From JBQLZQ01 sp052168355 (GTDB taxonomy: Bacteria > Pseudomonadota > Alphaproteobacteria > DSM-16000 > Inquilinaceae): a DNA stretch of 64,000 bases. The first letter of the stretch is position 1; every line of letters begins with the position of its first letter. The position numbers and the translations under genes were made by a program. Location: contig JBQLZQ010000041.1 of NCBI GenBank assembly GCA_052168355.1, positions 10,931-74,930 of the forward strand. The letters are read 5' to 3'. The notes under the pieces were generated by a model. It did no database searches. It had not been told where the DNA came from and was given only the letters and a program-made list of their open reading frames with translations. Below, piece after piece: positions 63,659 through 64,000 of this stretch.

Positions 63659-64000
63659 ACAGAAAACCGATCCACACGGCCGCCCTCGGGGCGGCCTTTT
63701 TTGTGTCCGCCTGCCTGGCGCGGCCTGTCGACGATCCCGATCCGGAACTGCGGCTCTACGCCCTGAAGGCGGGGTACGAGATCGCGCTGGACCAGGTGCT
63801 GGCCTACGCCGACCAGCCGCCGTGCGGGGCGGAAACCTTCGTCGCCTGCGCCGATGGGGATATCGTCAGGCGGCTTTACCGCCACGCGGCCGAGGCCGAC
63901 GCGGCCCTCGACGCGGCGGAGCGCGCGGTGCGCGCCGACCCGCCGCACCCCTTCCCTCAGGCACACCCCTCCTCCCGCCCCGATGGACCCCGCCTTCCCC
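63655..64000 (+). CDS. Phage lipoprotein, incomplete (possible spanin-type)
   Basis: The frame starts at the ATG at 63655, overlapping the endolysin stop (ATGA), and is open to the window edge (at least 115 residues). It has a lipobox ending at Cys20 (FFVSAC), then ELRLYALKAGYEIALDQ and two Cys (PPCGAE and VACADG), and becomes Pro-rich. The position after the endolysin gene suits an outer-membrane spanin, but no diagnostic sequence is seen. Confidence 0.6.
   Translation, partial: MNRKPIHTAALGAAFFVSACLARPVDDPDPELRLYALKAGYEIALDQVLAYADQPPCGAETFVACADGDIVRRLYRHAAEADAALDAAERAVRADPPHPFPQAHPSSRPDGPRLP
63678..63702 (+). terminator. Terminator-like hairpin inside the lipoprotein signal sequence
   Basis: GGCCGCC (63678-63684) pairs with GGCGGCC (63690-63696) over the loop CTCGG, followed by six T residues. 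It is 23 bases into the lipoprotein gene and codes for AALGAAFF. Confidence 0.65.

Larger units (their letters stand above)
40274..64000 (+). mobile_element. Podovirus-type prophage-like element (right end beyond window)
   Basis: From an S24 repressor to lysis genes the block contains TerS, TerL, portal, Bbp19-like protein, scaffold, capsid, tail tubular A and B, internal virion proteins, T7-like tail fibre, putative holin and M15 endolysin. All of these are on the plus strand, with the repressor on the minus strand. No tail sheath, tape measure or long-tail gene is seen, so the particle should be short-tailed. No integrase, excisionase, primase, helicase, DNA polymerase or phage RNA polymerase was found. 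Attachment sites could not be identified. Confidence 0.85.

Overview
The window is GC-rich DNA with strong GC preference at third codon positions. The gene complement points to an alphaproteobacterium, most likely Rhodospirillales-like: a DUF2336 protein, the glyQ-glyS-ppdK order, TRAP and TAXI transport, a long-chain polyprenyl diphosphate synthase and a PleC-type histidine kinase. No species can be named from the sequence alone.

Positions 1-40,250 are ordinary chromosome. The left end carries the tail of a lipid-transport (Mla-type) ABC operon: ATPase end, MCE protein and auxiliary lipoprotein. A TAXI binding protein, two conserved proteins and a divergent DctP-DctQ-DctM TRAP transporter follow. 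A MarR-GNAT fusion precedes a cluster that looks like inositol or polyol metabolism (SDR, IolG, RpiR regulator, HpcH-type aldolase). A GltS symporter and a CUT2 sugar ABC transporter come next. The same split operator, GTTCC-N15-GGAAC, lies upstream of iolG and of the sugar ABC operon, suggesting one regulon. Housekeeping genes follow: tRNA-Pro(CGG), polyprenyl synthase, trmN6, an S49 peptidase, glyQS, ppdK, an AI-2E exporter, a lipase-like hydrolase, cold-shock protein and ygfZ. Next comes a small glycan block (GT2 separately, then GT9, GT4 and two FkbM methyltransferases) and an orphan histidine kinase.

From about 40,270 to the right edge is a podovirus-type prophage-like element. It has an S24 repressor with operators, one small early gene, and a promoter followed by an intrinsic terminator. 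The rest is a complete short-tailed virion and lysis set: TerS, TerL, beta-helix protein, portal, Bbp19-like protein, scaffold, capsid, tail tubular A and B, internal virion proteins, T7-like tail fibre, putative holin and M15 endolysin. No integrase, replication or RNA polymerase gene is visible. Accessory cassettes interrupt it: two antisense DUF2927 lipoproteins, an antisense GIY-YIG nuclease and a RES-Xre toxin-antitoxin pair.

Intergenic gaps from 35.5 kb onward are filled by a family of composite palindromic units. Each has two inverted half-units with a hairpin next to a CCTGTGCG/CGCACAGG box, an architecture like REPINs. They often occur as tandem arrays of about 143-154 bp period. They bracket the GIY-YIG gene and one DUF2927 gene, and they generate many spurious reading frames.
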